Below, in pieces: positions 38,918-53,334 of a stretch of DNA of 64,000 nt (position 1 is the first letter of the stretch; each line of letters opens with the position of its first letter). The stretch comes from Ochotona curzoniae. Taxonomy: Eukaryota > Chordata > Mammalia > Lagomorpha > Ochotonidae. Both the position numbers and the translations under genes were made by a program. The DNA is taken from positions 27,757,001-27,821,000 of the forward strand of contig NW_024465369.1 in NCBI RefSeq assembly GCF_017591425.1. Direction: 5' to 3'. The notes beneath the pieces are model-generated. The model ran no database searches, was not told the origin of the DNA, and saw nothing but the letters and a program-made list of their open reading frames with translations.

Positions 38918-39195
38918 AGGGTTGATTTATTTTTATTTGAAAAACATATTTTAGAGATGGAGAAGGAAAGTCGGAGAGAGATCTTGTATTGCTGGTTCAC
39001 ACTCCAATTGGCTGCAATGGCTAGACCGAGCTGATCTGAAGCTGAGAGCCTGGAGCTTCTTCTGGGTCTCCCGGAAAGTTGTTTTCTACTGCACGTTAGC
39101 AAGAAGCTGGAATTGAAATCAGAGCTAGAATTCAAACCCAATCACTACCATATGGGGTATGGCCTTCCTTAACTAGTGTCTTAACCTGAGCCTTA
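38918..39195 (-). mobile_element. C-SINE, diverged
   Basis: gggttgatttatttttattt, ctgatctgaagctgagagcc, ttctgggtctcccggaaag and accatatggggtatgg. Confidence 0.7.
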
Positions 39196-39235
39196 ACCTG
39201 AGTCTTAAACTCCCACCATACTTGTGACACTCTTA

Positions 39236-39655
<420 letters not shown>

Positions 39656-39875
39656 TTTTGATGATGTTATAGGAATACAAACTGGTTATCTCTATTAGTT
39701 CCGTATCCCATATTTATAACGGTTCCACATAAAGCAGTAAGCACTGGGAACCTGAAAGACCTCAGTAAAGTCCACCTGACTCTTTGCTTTCAAGGACCCA
39801 CAGCCAAGCATAATTACCCACTGGGAAGATGAGCTGTTCTGACCACTCTATAGATATTATCTCCAACCCAGGACT

Positions 39876-40185
39876 TTTTTTTTTTAAGATTTATTTATTT
39901 TATTGGAAAGTCGGATTTCCAGAAAGGAGAGATAAAAGATTTTCCACCCTCTAGTTTACTCCCCCAAGTGCCCCAACAGATCTGAGCTAATCTGAAGCCA
40001 GGAGCCACGAACCTCCTCAGGGTCTCCCACGCGGGTGCAGAGTCCCAAGGCCTCGTGCCATCCCAAACTGCTTTCCCAGGCCACAGACAGGGAGCTGGAA
40101 GGGAAATGGAACAGCTAGGACACAAACCGGTGCCCATATGGGATCCCAATGCATGCCAGATAAGGACCTCAGCCAATAAGTTACA
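39876..40185 (-). mobile_element. C-SINE, nearly full length
   Basis: T-run at 39876, aagatttatttattttattg, gaagccaggagccacgaacc, cccacgcgggtgcagagtcc, gtgcccatatgggatccc. Retains some CpGs, so fairly recent; no target duplication seen. Confidence 0.9.
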
Positions 40186-41539
40186 GTAATTAATGTAATT
40201 CTGACTTCATGGTTCTTTTCAAATAACAAATCAATTGATGTCTAAGGAAAGCATAGCAGTGTATATGTTGTCTGAACTTGGACATATGTTTAAATTATAC
40301 ATTCCTATTATCTGCCTATAGGACATCTTAACTGCATTGTCTTCTGGATATGAGGTTAAGGCAGGTATTGTTTCTTCAGGTTGATTTGGCAAGTAGTGGA
40401 TTTCTGATGGTGAAACCAACAGAAGCAATAGCCGGCACAAAGAAATACAGAAATCATGGTTCAAGTTTAGAAAACTGAAGCAGAAGAAATTGATAGGGAT
40501 TGATAGGAGGAGTCCTGAAAATGAAAATTAACAGTCTCTTTGTAAGGAAAGGAATTTCTATGGTTTGGTACAAATTACCCTTATGGGTGCTGTTAGAGGA
40601 ATGTAGACAAGTAATAAATGCCTTGTGACATGTTTGTTAAATTTGATCTCCAAGGAGTTTGGACAATTAAAATAAGTAAAAATGTAAAGAGAGGAAAGCA
40701 TTAAGAGGTTTATACTGAACTGATATTTCACTTTTTAAGTAAATTAGAATTTAAGCAGATAAAAAGGTATTCTTCAAAGAAAGTTTTCCAAAGCAGTTAG
40801 ATCTGTAGAAATTATAACTTTAGGAAGGAATTAAAAATAAGTGAATGTTGAGCTTCCTGGGCTGATGAAAGAAACTATAGGGGAAGAAGCAAATTGCTAA
40901 ATTCATAATGGTGTACTTGTGAACAGAGAAAGTGGAGGGACAGTGTCCCTCTGTCACAAGCCCCCACAGGCACATACTCTGATTGTTGGTTAAGGGTCAA
41001 GCCTTTAAAAAGGTGTGGTCACTTCGCAACATATAGGATCTGTTAATGTATACAGTCATTTATGTAACTATATATGTAAAACAATGAAAAATTCCAGAAA
41101 TGTAACTGATTAGTTTGCAAAACAACATAGAAATCATGTAGGAATGAAAAGAAGGTATAATCAATGGGGATGCCAAGACAGCTACTTAATAAATTCAGGA
41201 TTATTGAATTAACTATGCTGATGAGTTAGACAAGGGAGATGAAATAAAGGGAGACATATAAAAGTTTTTTACATAACTAGATTTTGAAAAGTAAGAGTGA
41301 CAAACAATATGAAGGTATTTGGATGTTGGTAGAAAATCTTGCATTTATTAAGATTATTGTAAGTAGAACTGTGTTTTTAAAACAATGTGCTATCAATTTT
41401 ATACATATACATGGGGCTAATGTTGTAGTATCTCAATTAAACAATAGTGAAGTTTTGAATCTGATATTGTCAATGAAGAAGATGGAAGAGACAAACTGAA
41501 TAATTTTAAAATCACTGATTGCTGATTCCTTTAATATTC
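40186..41539. other. Unassigned intronic DNA
   Basis: No gene or clear repeat seen. Confidence 0.45.
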
Positions 41540-42660
41540 CATGTTGTCTGTGTTTTCGTACACATTTTCATGGGGTATAGTATGGTGCTTCACTATATGC
41601 ATACAATGCATTATGGACAAATCACACTAAGTATTTCAATCCCCTTGAACTTTAAAAATATTTTTTATTCATATACACCAAACCTATTTATTCCTGGAAT
41701 GCAATGTGCTATTTCAAGATATTTACAACGTGTAGTGGTTAGATCAAGGCAGTTAACACTTTCATCTTTGTACCGTCTCTTTATCTTTGAATTCCTCTCT
41801 TTCAGTGACTCATAAACTACTTCCTAAGTTTTTGCAAGCTGTAGTTGCACCCACTGTGCTGTAGAACCCCCAAACGTACCTCTTTCCTCTAATTCAGTTT
41901 GAGTCTCTCATATCTCTTCCCTACCCAGTCTGTGCTAATCATTGGTCTTTGTTCAAATTAACTTTATTTTAGCTTCCCCTGTGAGAGAGGGACATGCAGT
42001 ATTTGTTTTTCATTGTCTGACTGACTTCATTTAATGTGGCCCAGTTCCCTCCACCTTGTTGCTAATAATAACATTACTTTTGTGGCTGACTACTATTTTG
42101 TTGTGTTTATATGCATTTTCTTTATTCATTTAACCGTGGACACATAGGTTAATTCCATGTTTTAGTTAATTCGGATGATGTGAAAATAAACATGGTAGTG
42201 CCTATATTGCTTTTATACAATGATTTAAATATATAAGCAGAACAGGGTAGGGTAGCTGGTTCATATGGTAGCTTTATTTTTAGCTTCTTAGGGAATTTCA
42301 GTGCTGTTTTTTCATAGAAGATGTGCAAATTTACATTTTCAACATTTTTCTCTACATCCTTACCCACGGTTTTCATATTTCTCTTTTTGATTATAGCTAC
42401 TCTGAGATAAAGCAGCATCACACTGTAGTCTGGTTTTTAATTTTTTTCTGGTGATTAATGATATAAATTTACATAAATATGTTGATCATTTGAATTTCTC
42501 CTTTTGAAGAAATTTTTCCTGAAATTCTCCTTTCAAAGAAATGGCTTTCATATATTTTTCCCACTCTTAAATTAGTCTAAATTTTGCTATTGGATTTTTT
42601 ATATATTTGTATATTAATCTTTTTCTTATTAATTCTTTTCTATGTCTATTTCTGGTGAAC
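41540..42660 (-). mobile_element. Old L1 3' end (ORF2 C-terminus plus 3'UTR), antisense
   Basis: Read along the plus strand it shows the familiar antisense L1 order: a CA-poor 3'UTR piece, ttcatttaatgtggcccagt, ctgactactattttgttgtg, ggttcatatggtagctttat, then the downstream ttctctacatccttacccac and the 'gtctatttctggtgaac' end. The ORF is fully decayed. Confidence 0.7.
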
Positions 42661-43332
42661 TACCTAAATGAAGTAAAGGTAATTTACCTTTCAGAAAACA
42701 GAATTGGAAAATACATAGTAGAAATAATTAAGTTACATGTCATGTTGTGGACAATTGAAACTATAGAGTTATAAAGAAAAGTACATTCAGGTGCTGGGTT
42801 TGCAATTTTATATATTGTGTTGAGATGGTTACATTTGGGAAAAGGCCAGGAGGCTCTTTAGAATGAGTCAAGCATGTGTCTTATGGGAAAGCTTTTTGTT
42901 TTTTCTTTGAGAGAAGAACAAGTGGAGAATCATGAATGAGGATTATGCTTGAAGTACTTCAAAAGAGATGATCACATGAGAAAGTTCAGGAGAAACAAAA
43001 AATGACAAAAGGAAGTGAGCAGGATTGGCATATTTAACAGGGCCACAGGTGCCATTGCATGTATTTAGACTGTTCTGAGTACTGGAAAACATTGCAGTTT
43101 TGAGCAGAATAGTGATTTAATTCTCCTGTATTTTGAAGTGGCTACTGCATTAAAAACAAACTAGGAAACTAAAAACAAAGTTGGGATTCTAGTTCAGAGA
43201 TCATTAGTAAGGATTGGTTTTAGGACTCAGAAGAGCCAAACATAGCATGGGTTAATGCTCCATAGATATAATTTTTATCATTTTAGCTGTTTACATTTGA
43301 ATTTGGATTGTGTAAGTGTAATTAATTGAAAT
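42661..43332. other. Unassigned intronic DNA
   Basis: GA-rich look of an ancient interspersed repeat at about 42830-43150; family not assigned. Confidence 0.35.
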
Positions 43333-44038
43333 ATAAAGAATGTTGTGGGACTTGGTGGGAGAAAGGTTGTACACACAATGGTGCAGCTGCAGCACGATTT
43401 CACAGGAGATGGAGAGTGGTGAACCAGGAGTTGGAGCTACAGAGCCCATGAGGAAATCTAACATAAGAACCCAGACCTGGAACTCACGAGAGGGGGTGGA
43501 ACAAGTGACTGCAAACAGAGTCAGGGACCAATTACAATAAGTAAAATTGAATTTGTAGACCTGTGAGTGACACAGCTTAGAAATCTGTCCCAAGGTGAAG
43601 AAACTGATAACCATAAGGACAACATCCAAAAGCAAAAAAAGACACAAAGGCGCAAAGAATATTACTGAAGACCCTCCTGCCAAGGAGCAAGCCTTTGTGA
43701 AACTCAGAGTTCGCTGAGGAAGACATCGAGAAAATGGGGGACACAGATTTTAAAACACTTGTTATAAAACTTCTTATCAACAACAAGAAGCACGTAAAGC
43801 AGGCATTCAAGAATATGAAGGAATACGTCACACAGGAAATGAGTCAAAGGAAAGCTGATATATCAGAAAGGAAGAGTACAGTGGAGCAAATTGAAAGTAC
43901 AGTGGAGAGTCTCCAAAACAGAATGAAGAAGGCAGAAGAAAGAATCTCAAAAGCAAAGCCCATCTCTTTGTTGCCTACAGGAGACACGTCTCACCAACAA
44001 AGATCAGAGGAAACTAGTTCGTGGATTTAATTTTTTGT
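43333..44038 (+). mobile_element. L1 5' region with ORF1 N-terminus fused to an ORF2 endonuclease fragment
   Basis: About 400 bp of L1 5'UTR-like sequence leads to an ATG at 43734 and a frame rich in Lys/Glu. It shows the ORF1p coiled-coil signature (ESTVESLQNRMKKAEERISK). At about 43958 the ORF1 similarity ends, and in another frame the sequence reads CCLQETRLTNKDQRKL, part of the ORF2 endonuclease domain. An internal deletion therefore removed most of ORF1 and the start of ORF2. Not functional. Confidence 0.75.
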
Positions 44039-44210
44039 TTTTTAGTTTCAGCTCTTCAAACACTTCCTCAGTAAATTCTTCACTGACAGATCATACAGAA
44101 GCATCATTTTCTTCAAGAACATTCTTGATTTTCTTTTTCATTTCTTCAGTGACTCATCAATCATTCAGTAGCAAGTTATTTAACTTCATGACATTAATTT
44201 CTTTTTTTCT
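44038..44210 (-). mobile_element. L1 ORF2 fragment in inverted orientation
   Basis: On the minus strand, after a start near 44200, it reads KLNNLLLND, a stop, then VTEEMKKKIKNVLEENDAS. This resembles the linker between endonuclease and reverse transcriptase in L1 ORF2. It sits between a plus-strand ORF1/ORF2 piece and a plus-strand 3'UTR. Confidence 0.6.
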
Positions 44211-44229
44211 TACTGTTGTTGATTTTGTT

Positions 44230-44700
44230 GCTTTTCATTTAAGGGGATATATTGTAGCTATGTAATGGAGAATATCATATCTAGTAGCATGCTATTAAAT
44301 CTATGGCATTGTAAATCGCTATTTTCCTTCCTGTTGTTGCTTTTATATTGTGGCTTTTCATTTAAGGGGATGTATAGAAACTGTGTAATGGAGACTGTCA
44401 TATCCAGATGTGAGGATACAATGCCGTATGTATTTCTACTTCCAGACCAAAGATGGTCTTCCAATGAAACTGTTTAATATATCTTGACAATAGGATGTTG
44501 GACTCTGCCACTGTCCATGCCCACAATGATGTACATATGACTGTGTATGAAGAACAAAACTGTAGTAATGATATAGGGAAATTCAGTGAGGGGGGGGTGG
44601 GTAGGAAACTGGGGAGGGGATAAGGGAAATCCCAGGGCCTATGGAACTGTATCATAAGATAATAATAATAATAAGAAGAAGAAGAAGAGGAAGTAAATTT
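44230..44700 (+). mobile_element. L1 3'UTR with an internal partial duplication and A-rich tail
   Basis: This ends in an L1 3'UTR: aactgtgtaatggagactgt, tatccagatgtgagg, then a G-rich tract (44585-44620), aatcccagggcctatggaac, and an ATA/AGA tail (44660-44700). The same 3'UTR type occurs at 22977-23222. A cttttcatttaagggg segment appears twice, near 44234 and 44356, so about 120 bp is duplicated. Confidence 0.75.
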
Positions 44701-44744
44701 AAAAAAAAACAATGAAATTTTTTTGAAAACAGTCCTGCTAGAAA

Positions 44745-44870
44745 TAGGGGGTGCAGATGTTTCCTTGATAGAATAATTTTATTTTTTGGTGTATACCTAG
44801 TAGTGGGATTGCAGGATCATATTATAAATCTGTTTTTACATTTTTCTTATAAAGAATCTCTTCATTGTTT
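44745..44870 (-). mobile_element. L1 ORF2 fragment, antisense
   Basis: A short piece with gtgtatacctagtagtggga and ttgcaggatcatatta, typical of antisense L1 ORF2 near the ORF2 end. It is immediately downstream of the scrambled L1. Confidence 0.5.
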
Positions 44871-47359
44871 CCTGTAGAAGCAATATTCAGTCAAAGTCCT
44901 AGAAGAACAGGCAAGAAGAGAATATATCAGGATTGTTGGAATATGTGGTAGGATTTTGACTAAACGTAGCTAGTGGTTTATATTAAGGGCCTCATCATAC
45001 AGGGGTAAGTGAGGCATTCAGAAGGCTGGGCATGTAATCAAGAAATGAATGTCATTAAAAAGTATATATTATGAAGAGGAAAACATTGAATGATACTCAA
45101 AATTAAGAAGCAGGATGAATCAAGCGATAAATCTGAAATAGTGGAAAATAAGGCAAAGTCAAAAAGGCTAAGTTAGGTCCTGAGGCCTGTGCTCTTGGTG
45201 GGTTGGGGAGGTACTGATTGCCTTGATGTTACCAAGAGATGTGGGCTTTGTGTCCAATTGACTTCAGATGTGACAGGATCTCTGATCTCAGGGAGCCGAG
45301 TCACAAGAGTGTGTCCTGGCATGGAACACTCAGGGCATGTTGAACCTGTCAAGTAGAGAGGACCATCCCTACTTCGACCGAGATGATGAATCAGCCTGCT
45401 ACTGTGAACCGATCAAGGACCTCGCTTACTATTTCAAAAGAAGCCAAAAAGGCCAATGACTTCTTAGAGTGGCAATGATGTTGCAGGCACCACTGCCATT
45501 GGCACTGACTTGAATTTCTGCTGCTCCTGAGATTAACCCATTAGATCAGATAGGAAGAAATTTTCAAATACAAGATATGCAACACCTATGCCGCTAATCA
45601 TTAGGAAATAGCTTCAAAGATGAGATGAAGCTACATCCTTCAGTAGCTGTTAAGAATAAGGATCAGTAATATGCTTTCACTTCTATATTCTCAGTCATAT
45701 TTTATTTGGGTGGGGGGACCATGATAATGTACTTTCCCAACTTACGTTGAATTTGTTTATTGCTTTAATTCTAAACACCACACTTTAAAGGTGATATTAA
45801 GAAACTTTAAAAATTGGGGAGCATTTGATGATGAAAAGGCAACTTGAAACACTGGTATATCATAATGAAAATTTGAATATAATTGACATTAGAAAGAGGG
45901 AATAAGGAAAAATTTAACGTGGTCTAAAAAATATTTGCAGAATTCTCACAACAGTAAAGGTTTAAGACGGAAATATCCCCAAATTAGATAGTTTGGAAGA
46001 AGATGAGACAGATTACAGCTGTGAAGTCATGACATGGACAACCAACAACCTCGGGAGCAATAATTTCATACAAGAAGCTGGTAGAAAGCGGGGTTAGAAA
46101 ACAAGTATTAGTTGAATGGTTGAGCTAGATAAAACAAAATACAGTCTGGCACTAAAATGTTGTGGTAGAATTAATCTTACTCATGGATAAGAGATTTAAG
46201 TTTTTCTCTTTGAAATTTTTAACAATAAAAGTTGAATCTTATTGATTTTATTAGAAAATCAAAGTTCCATAATCAATAAGTCTGTCAGCTGCCAAATCAT
46301 AAAACCATAATTTTGGTATTCATATGTATGTTGGTAAATGCCAAGAAAAAATAATAAATGAGGTTGGAAGAGGTTGTTTTGGGTAATATGAGTTCAATTA
46401 GGTGGTAGTGATGGTGATATCTGAGAAGATATCAGTAAATCTAAATCTAGAGGTAATCTAGATTATAGTCTCTTGATAATTGTTGAACAAAAAAGAAAAA
46501 ATTTGAAAATATAAAACTTAGAAAAATAAATATTTTACTTCTAAAAAAAGAATGAGGGTCAGAAATCTCTGAGGGATAAATGAAATGGGAGAGGCAGGTA
46601 CCTATCTTGGAGTTATGAATTGGAAGCCCTATCTCTCCTGCCATTTGTAATACTGTCTACCCGCCAATCATATCATTTCTCTTAAAGATGTTCTGCTGTT
46701 CACCAAGCAGTTGGGAATTATATCATGTGACCACTCCCCTTTTTAGGTTCCTAAGAAGCCAGGCAATGAAAGTGCAGGGGATGTGGGGGCTGGGGGGTGC
46801 AGTGCTCTCCTGCAGACACAAGAAGGAACTAGAAACATCTCTCTTTCACCTTTCCCCTCCCTGCCCACTTATCCTTGAATATGGCCAACACATTCCTGTG
46901 ATTTCCTCACCTTTTAAATGAAATTTACCAAATAAATAAATAAATACCCAATAAAACTAAAGAAAAGGAAAAAACAAAAGAAAAGATACGTTGAAGTGGC
47001 ACAACAGCAAAGGACTACATATTCAAGACTCCTCATTCTTGTTAATATCTTAGTTTCTTGAAGATGTGCTTTGGGCCAATGTGCTCATTATGGTGCATGT
47101 GAATGTACTAAGAAAGCATTTTCTGTTGTTCTGCAGAAACCAAGCTAGTTCTACAGCAGCAAAACTACAAGGGGAAACATAGTTACTACCAATGAGTCAC
47201 CAGTTTGTGCAACAATGGGCCTGTGGAACTCTACAAATATCTTGGATATACATAGGAATCCAAGGATGTTTTTTTAAAAGCAGATGTACTTTCCATCATT
47301 ATCCTTTTCAACTTATGTCTGAATGATACATTTCTAACTTAGGAAGAAAAAGAGAAACA
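44871..47359. other. Unassigned intronic DNA
   Basis: No gene confirmed. The part at about 45180-45690 is less AT-rich and gives broken peptide-like pieces; it may be an unidentified old retrocopy. Confidence 0.4.
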
Positions 47360-47470
47360 ATGAAATGTGCTTGGGATCTGAATCAGACACGTGTGAGTTC
47401 AAACTCCAGCTCAATGGCGTGTTTACTCAACATCTATAATCCCTGATCATGTCACATTTGGAAAATAACT
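47360..47470 (+). mobile_element. Probable MIR fragment
   Basis: Matches the MIR core order by eye: ttgggatctgaatcagacac, gagttcaaactccagctca, then the downstream part. Confidence 0.5.
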
Positions 47471-47618
47471 ATCACACCATTTTCTCTGCACATATTGCAA
47501 CAAGAAAATCAAAAAACTAAGTCAAGAATTTAATAGGATATCATAATTTAGTTCATGTTGACATTGACTCAAACCAATAAGTTCTTACACTGTCATAGTT
47601 TTGTCTCTAGGTCTCTTT

Positions 47619-47646
47619 CCCTCTTTCTCTCTTTCTTTCTCTTTCT

Positions 47647-47711
<65 letters not shown>

Positions 47712-47714
47712 ACA
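47619..47714. repeat. Compound (CT)n(CA)n microsatellite
   Basis: CT-rich run to about 47686 followed by a (CA)n run to 47714. Confidence 0.97.
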
Positions 47715-48508
47715 GATAGGCACACATAAACTGTGTATGTAGGACACTTTAGAATGTAACTTTTTTAAACATTATTTTTTCAGTTCAAAGACTATATGCT
47801 CCTGGCTCTGTCTTATTGTTCTGACATTGGTATGTTGCTCAGACATTCAGATCTAACCTCTCTCTGCAGAGCTTAGAAGCTGGAAGAGGGTAGGCCCAAG
47901 ATAGAAACATAAAGTAATTTTGATGAAAATTGAAAGAGTAAGGAAAGCTGAACTGGACATGTTCAGGCATATAAAACAAAGAGAGGTGTTTCACCGTCTT
48001 GGAAGAATCAAAGTCCAGAGAAATTATTTCCTTATTTAGTGATTATGATGCTGAAGTGGCATTCTGTAGTCTTAGAATAAGTTGCCCATTAATATCAGGT
48101 TAGAGTTGCTCTTCTTGCTGATGAGCTATTTGAAGATTTAAAAAGGAGGCAAGAAGTGTTGCCAGTCTACCTACATAAAACAAAGATGCACCTATAAAGA
48201 TGTGTGCACATCTTATTTTATATGGTCAACTTATATTTCCAGGGAAAATTAGGCTTAAAGGGTAATGTCTAAATTCAATGCTATTTTCCAGCAATCTTGA
48301 TGAAAAAAAAATTAAGTGCATTTCTGTTAAAGTAGAATGAAGTATACTTTAAAATATAGGAATCATTTACAGCAATACCAACACTTTTATAAAGAATATT
48401 GCGAGATTTGCGAAATATTTGTGTTTAATTAGGTTTCTCAACTCACTTTGGGAAATGAATCTTGCAAATATCTTTTCTGTTCTCTACATTGCCTAACATG
48501 GAAGATTA

Positions 48509-48622
48509 GATATATAGGTATATATATATATTAGATATACATATATATGTAAGATATATGTGTATATATGTTCGATACATAGATAGATTATATCTATAGA
48601 TAGAAAGATACATACATACATA
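48509..48622. repeat. (TA)n/(GATA)-like simple repeat
   Basis: Runs of TATA and ATAGATAG/ATACATAC units. Confidence 0.85.
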
Positions 48623-49989
48623 GAATCACTCTCCAAATACTGAGGTGTTGTACATGTGACTGATATGTGACTAAAGTGCAAATTAATCTCCCCCTTTTTC
48701 CAGTGCTGGTACCTCAACTCTACTTTTGAGGAATATTTTCATGCTATCACCATGATCATAAATTTTAAGTGATATTATTCCTTATTGCAAGCATGGGTCC
48801 TAGGACTTCATTAAGACCAAATTAGGACAGCATCATCCTAACTATAGTGATTGCTTCAGGATGGACACATCCTAGTGGGGCCAATGAGATCCAATGAGTT
48901 TTCTCTGGAAATTGTTCCTATTGAATCTGAGTTTCAAAGATTTGGATTAAAGCATACTGCAGTAAGAGAAAGAACTCTAGAAAAGGTGTCATTGTGGAAC
49001 TCAGAATCAGCTGGTTCAGCATGAGTTGAGTTCCAGCAACCACGTTGCCTAAAACTAACTCTTGGAAATAAACCATGAACCCAATTCCCTTCTTCAGTCC
49101 CTTTTTTCCTTTCCCGCAATGAATATGTACATTGTTTTTTTCCTTACAGTCAAAGTTTCCTACGAGAATGAACAAAATATTTTTAAACTGTATCTTCCCC
49201 TTGATTGTTTTCAACGACTATGTTTCCTGATAAAGATGGTAAAATCAGAAAATGTGCAAAACATGTTTATTTAATAGGCAGACCTGTCTCTGAGTGTAAT
49301 TGGGGTCATGCTTGCTTCTTATTTAATCTCCTCTTTGGCCTTAGGTACATTAACATTTTTTTTAACACTGAGTAAATATCACGTTTTTTTTTTTTTCATA
49401 TTTGAGTTTGTCTGATATGAGGCTGCTTTTTCTGATATCAGTGTGTGTTCTTTATTTAGCTTTCAGATAAGGATCTCAAACGTGTTTACCTTTAAAGTTG
49501 TGGTGGGGGAGCATGAGGGGGTAGAGAATGTAAAGCTATAGTTATGCAGGTACTGTAGTTCAGTGATTGACACTTAACATATACTTCAATTTTAAGTATG
49601 CTATTGGATGAAAGACTGGCACATACGATCCCCTTGGATTACTACTACTCTTTTTCTTGATTTCAGTGACTTGAACAAAAAAATAATAATAATATTGGTG
49701 TATCACTGTGTTAACTCCCCTCACCCCCATGGCAAAAGGCATCTCTGTGGAGTTAGCCAAGGACTCTATTAAATTTCAGACACTGGGTTAAAGTAAATAC
49801 TAAATCTCACTGTTTTTTTAAAAGAATGTCTTCGATATAATTATTATTTTAGATGCAGTTTCATTTTCAATGCTTTTCAGTTTCATTACACGGATTGAAA
49901 TCCTCTATTTGCAAATAAAATCATGAAGAGAAGCCATTATTGATTTACAGAATTCATGACTAAAACCAGTAAAGTCTTAACGTTTTAAA
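48623..49989. other. Unassigned intronic DNA
   Basis: No gene seen; T-run at 49385-49397. Confidence 0.45.
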
Positions 49990-50650
49990 AAAATAATAAA
50001 AATAAAGCCTGCACAAGATCAGAGCTCCATCCCTGACACCCCTGGGATGCTTTATGCCTGTTGTCTCTGTACACTGAGGAATGTGTTTCTCTTCACAGCT
50101 CCCCAGCCCTCTAGTGGTGGTTATAAAAACGCCACTTTGTAGTCCCTGCACAGGAAATGCCTGTTCTTACTTCAGTTACCAGAATCCTTTTACAGGAAGT
50201 TAGGTGTGGTCTTTGAAGGAGAATTAAAAAAAAAAAAAAATTAAAGCATGATGGAATTTTAGCTGCAGTCTTCTTGGTGCCAGCTTATCAACCCCAAACT
50301 CTGAGTGTAAAAGATTCTGCAGGGGTAATGTTTTAATATTCTTATTATGCTTTTTCTCTGTGATTCTGTACCTTTACAGTAGAATCCTTGGGGAATTCTG
50401 CAGGGGGACCACTTTCATTTTGAAGCTGCCAGCTGCATGTTTTAGCATGTCTCCTCTTTCTATCAGAGCATCCAGGCATGGCAGTTTCCTGCCCCGAGAC
50501 TTTCAAGGACTGTCTTCACGCCTGTGCCTATCGCTGGGCATGAGGGTCCCTGAGGAGGAGTGATGAGCGAGAGAGATGTCTTTAGAAATGCTGTGATGCT
50601 GGGAGGGCAGCATCCTAGCTGAAGGGTCCTGGTCTACTTCAAAGAATTGT
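49990..50650 (+). promoter_or_regulatory. Possible alternative promoter/first exon region of SCN2A
   Basis: A repeat-free, less AT-rich block about 1.3-2 kb upstream of the first coding exon. It holds a TATA-like GGTTATAAAAACG at about 50119-50131. From memory, some SCN2A transcripts start roughly 2 kb upstream of the coding exon, which would place their start here. No strong donor is obvious; the best is gcaggg|gtaatg near 50323. Weak, positional evidence. Confidence 0.3.
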
Positions 50651-51189
50651 TTAAATGGAAACTGTACTGTAGCTTATGTTATTTTAGGCTTCTCTCTTTT
50701 TCTAGTATATATCGCATATATGACTGGTTATTAATACACTTTGCTCTTTGAAAATGCATTTCATATTTTTAAGTGACAACTCTCATTCTGTGTGGTAGGG
50801 GTTAAAATATATTGATGATTTTAAATGAAGAAAAATGTTGATTAAGGGTTCTTGTACAGACGGCATTTGATAGTCAAGCTCTGATTTGTGCTGTTTCAAG
50901 TGATAGAGAGAAACTCCATTCCACGTATAGAAATACCATTTGGAATGACTGATGTTATCCACTTTTATCTGGTAAATATGATTCTAATACTAGTGAAACA
51001 CCATTTATGTTATCACAATGACCCATATAACAAGAGTGTGTTTCAAAGATAAGCTGTCTTGGACTTGAGATATTTTTTAATCCAAATTCTAAAATGATCA
51101 TACAGACGGCTTTGCAGGTTTTGTAACATGGGCAGTATCTGAGAAAATGAGCTACTTTTATAGCATTTTCTAAGTTATTGAAAATCTGT

Positions 51190-51720
51190 TAATTTAAGAA
51201 GCAGTTCCACCAGCTAGCAGCAGGTTGCTAAACCAGGGGGTCCAAGCTACAGACCTCTGACGTGGGTGACTTCCTGCCCAGTTTGGCAGGAGCCGAGTTC
51301 CGAGCAGTTCCAAACACAAGCAGGCAGCTCCTGCGCTTTCCCATTCTCTTGCGTTCCAGCAGCATCTTCCTAGGGTTCCAGAGCCTGGCATTTCAGGATT
51401 TCCAGACCTCCCTACTAGAGGATTTGACTTTGAATAAACTCTTAAATGTGATGGAGTATGCCAAAGAGAAAGTGTGGGGGAATGCAAATACTTGTAAATG
51501 CCCGCAAAGCGGCAGTCCTACAATTTCGTGTCATCGTTCATGTCTTGTTTTGGATGTCTGGTAATTTTTTAGAAGGAATGCTGAAAAGATGGCTGCCAAA
51601 ATATTCACACAAGTCAAACAGCAAACAAAAATCAGTACTGAAACTGCGAGCACAAACAAGTTACCTCTGTTCCGGAACGCTCTGAATTAAATGCTTGCTT
51701 TCAAAAGCCCAGTTACTTAG
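51190..51720 (+). other. Unassigned repeat-free block 0.25-0.75 kb upstream of the first coding exon
   Basis: Less AT-rich than its surroundings, with several CpGs and no similarity to SINE or L1 that I can see. Open frames of 97-100 codons occur on both strands but resemble nothing known. It may be a conserved regulatory segment or an extra 5'UTR exon. Confidence 0.3.
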
Positions 51721-51966
51721 AGTACTTGGGGAGTGGAAATTTAGATTACCTCATAGACACCTACTGACTGTTTCAGGTGGATCTCCAGGCAAGCAACAGA
51801 GTGCTTGCATGCATGAGATTCCCCGAATGCTATGTACAGCTGTCTGTGTGAATTATTACAACTCTGTTAGTTTGTATTTGCTATCTCATTGTTCAGTGTT
51901 ATAGAGCTACTATTTGAATCCTAATGTTCATTGCCTTTTTTCCCCCTGTTTCTGTAGCACTTTCTT

Positions 51967-51987
51967 ATGCAAGGAGCTAAACAGTGA
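51967..51987 (+). other. Short upstream ORF in the SCN2A 5'UTR
   Basis: An ATG at 51967 opens a six-codon frame (MQGAKQ) that ends at TGA 51985-51987, 21 bases before the main start. The -3 base is C and the +4 base is C, a weak context, so leaky scanning is expected. It may lower translation of the channel; this is inference. Confidence 0.55.
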
Positions 51988-52000
51988 TTAAAGAAGCAGG

Positions 52001-53334
<1,334 letters not shown>

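Noticed and set aside
43734..44030. 98-codon coiled-coil protein as a possible host gene
   Set aside because: The sequence is L1 ORF1p joined out of frame to ORF2; it is a deletion product of a retrotransposon.
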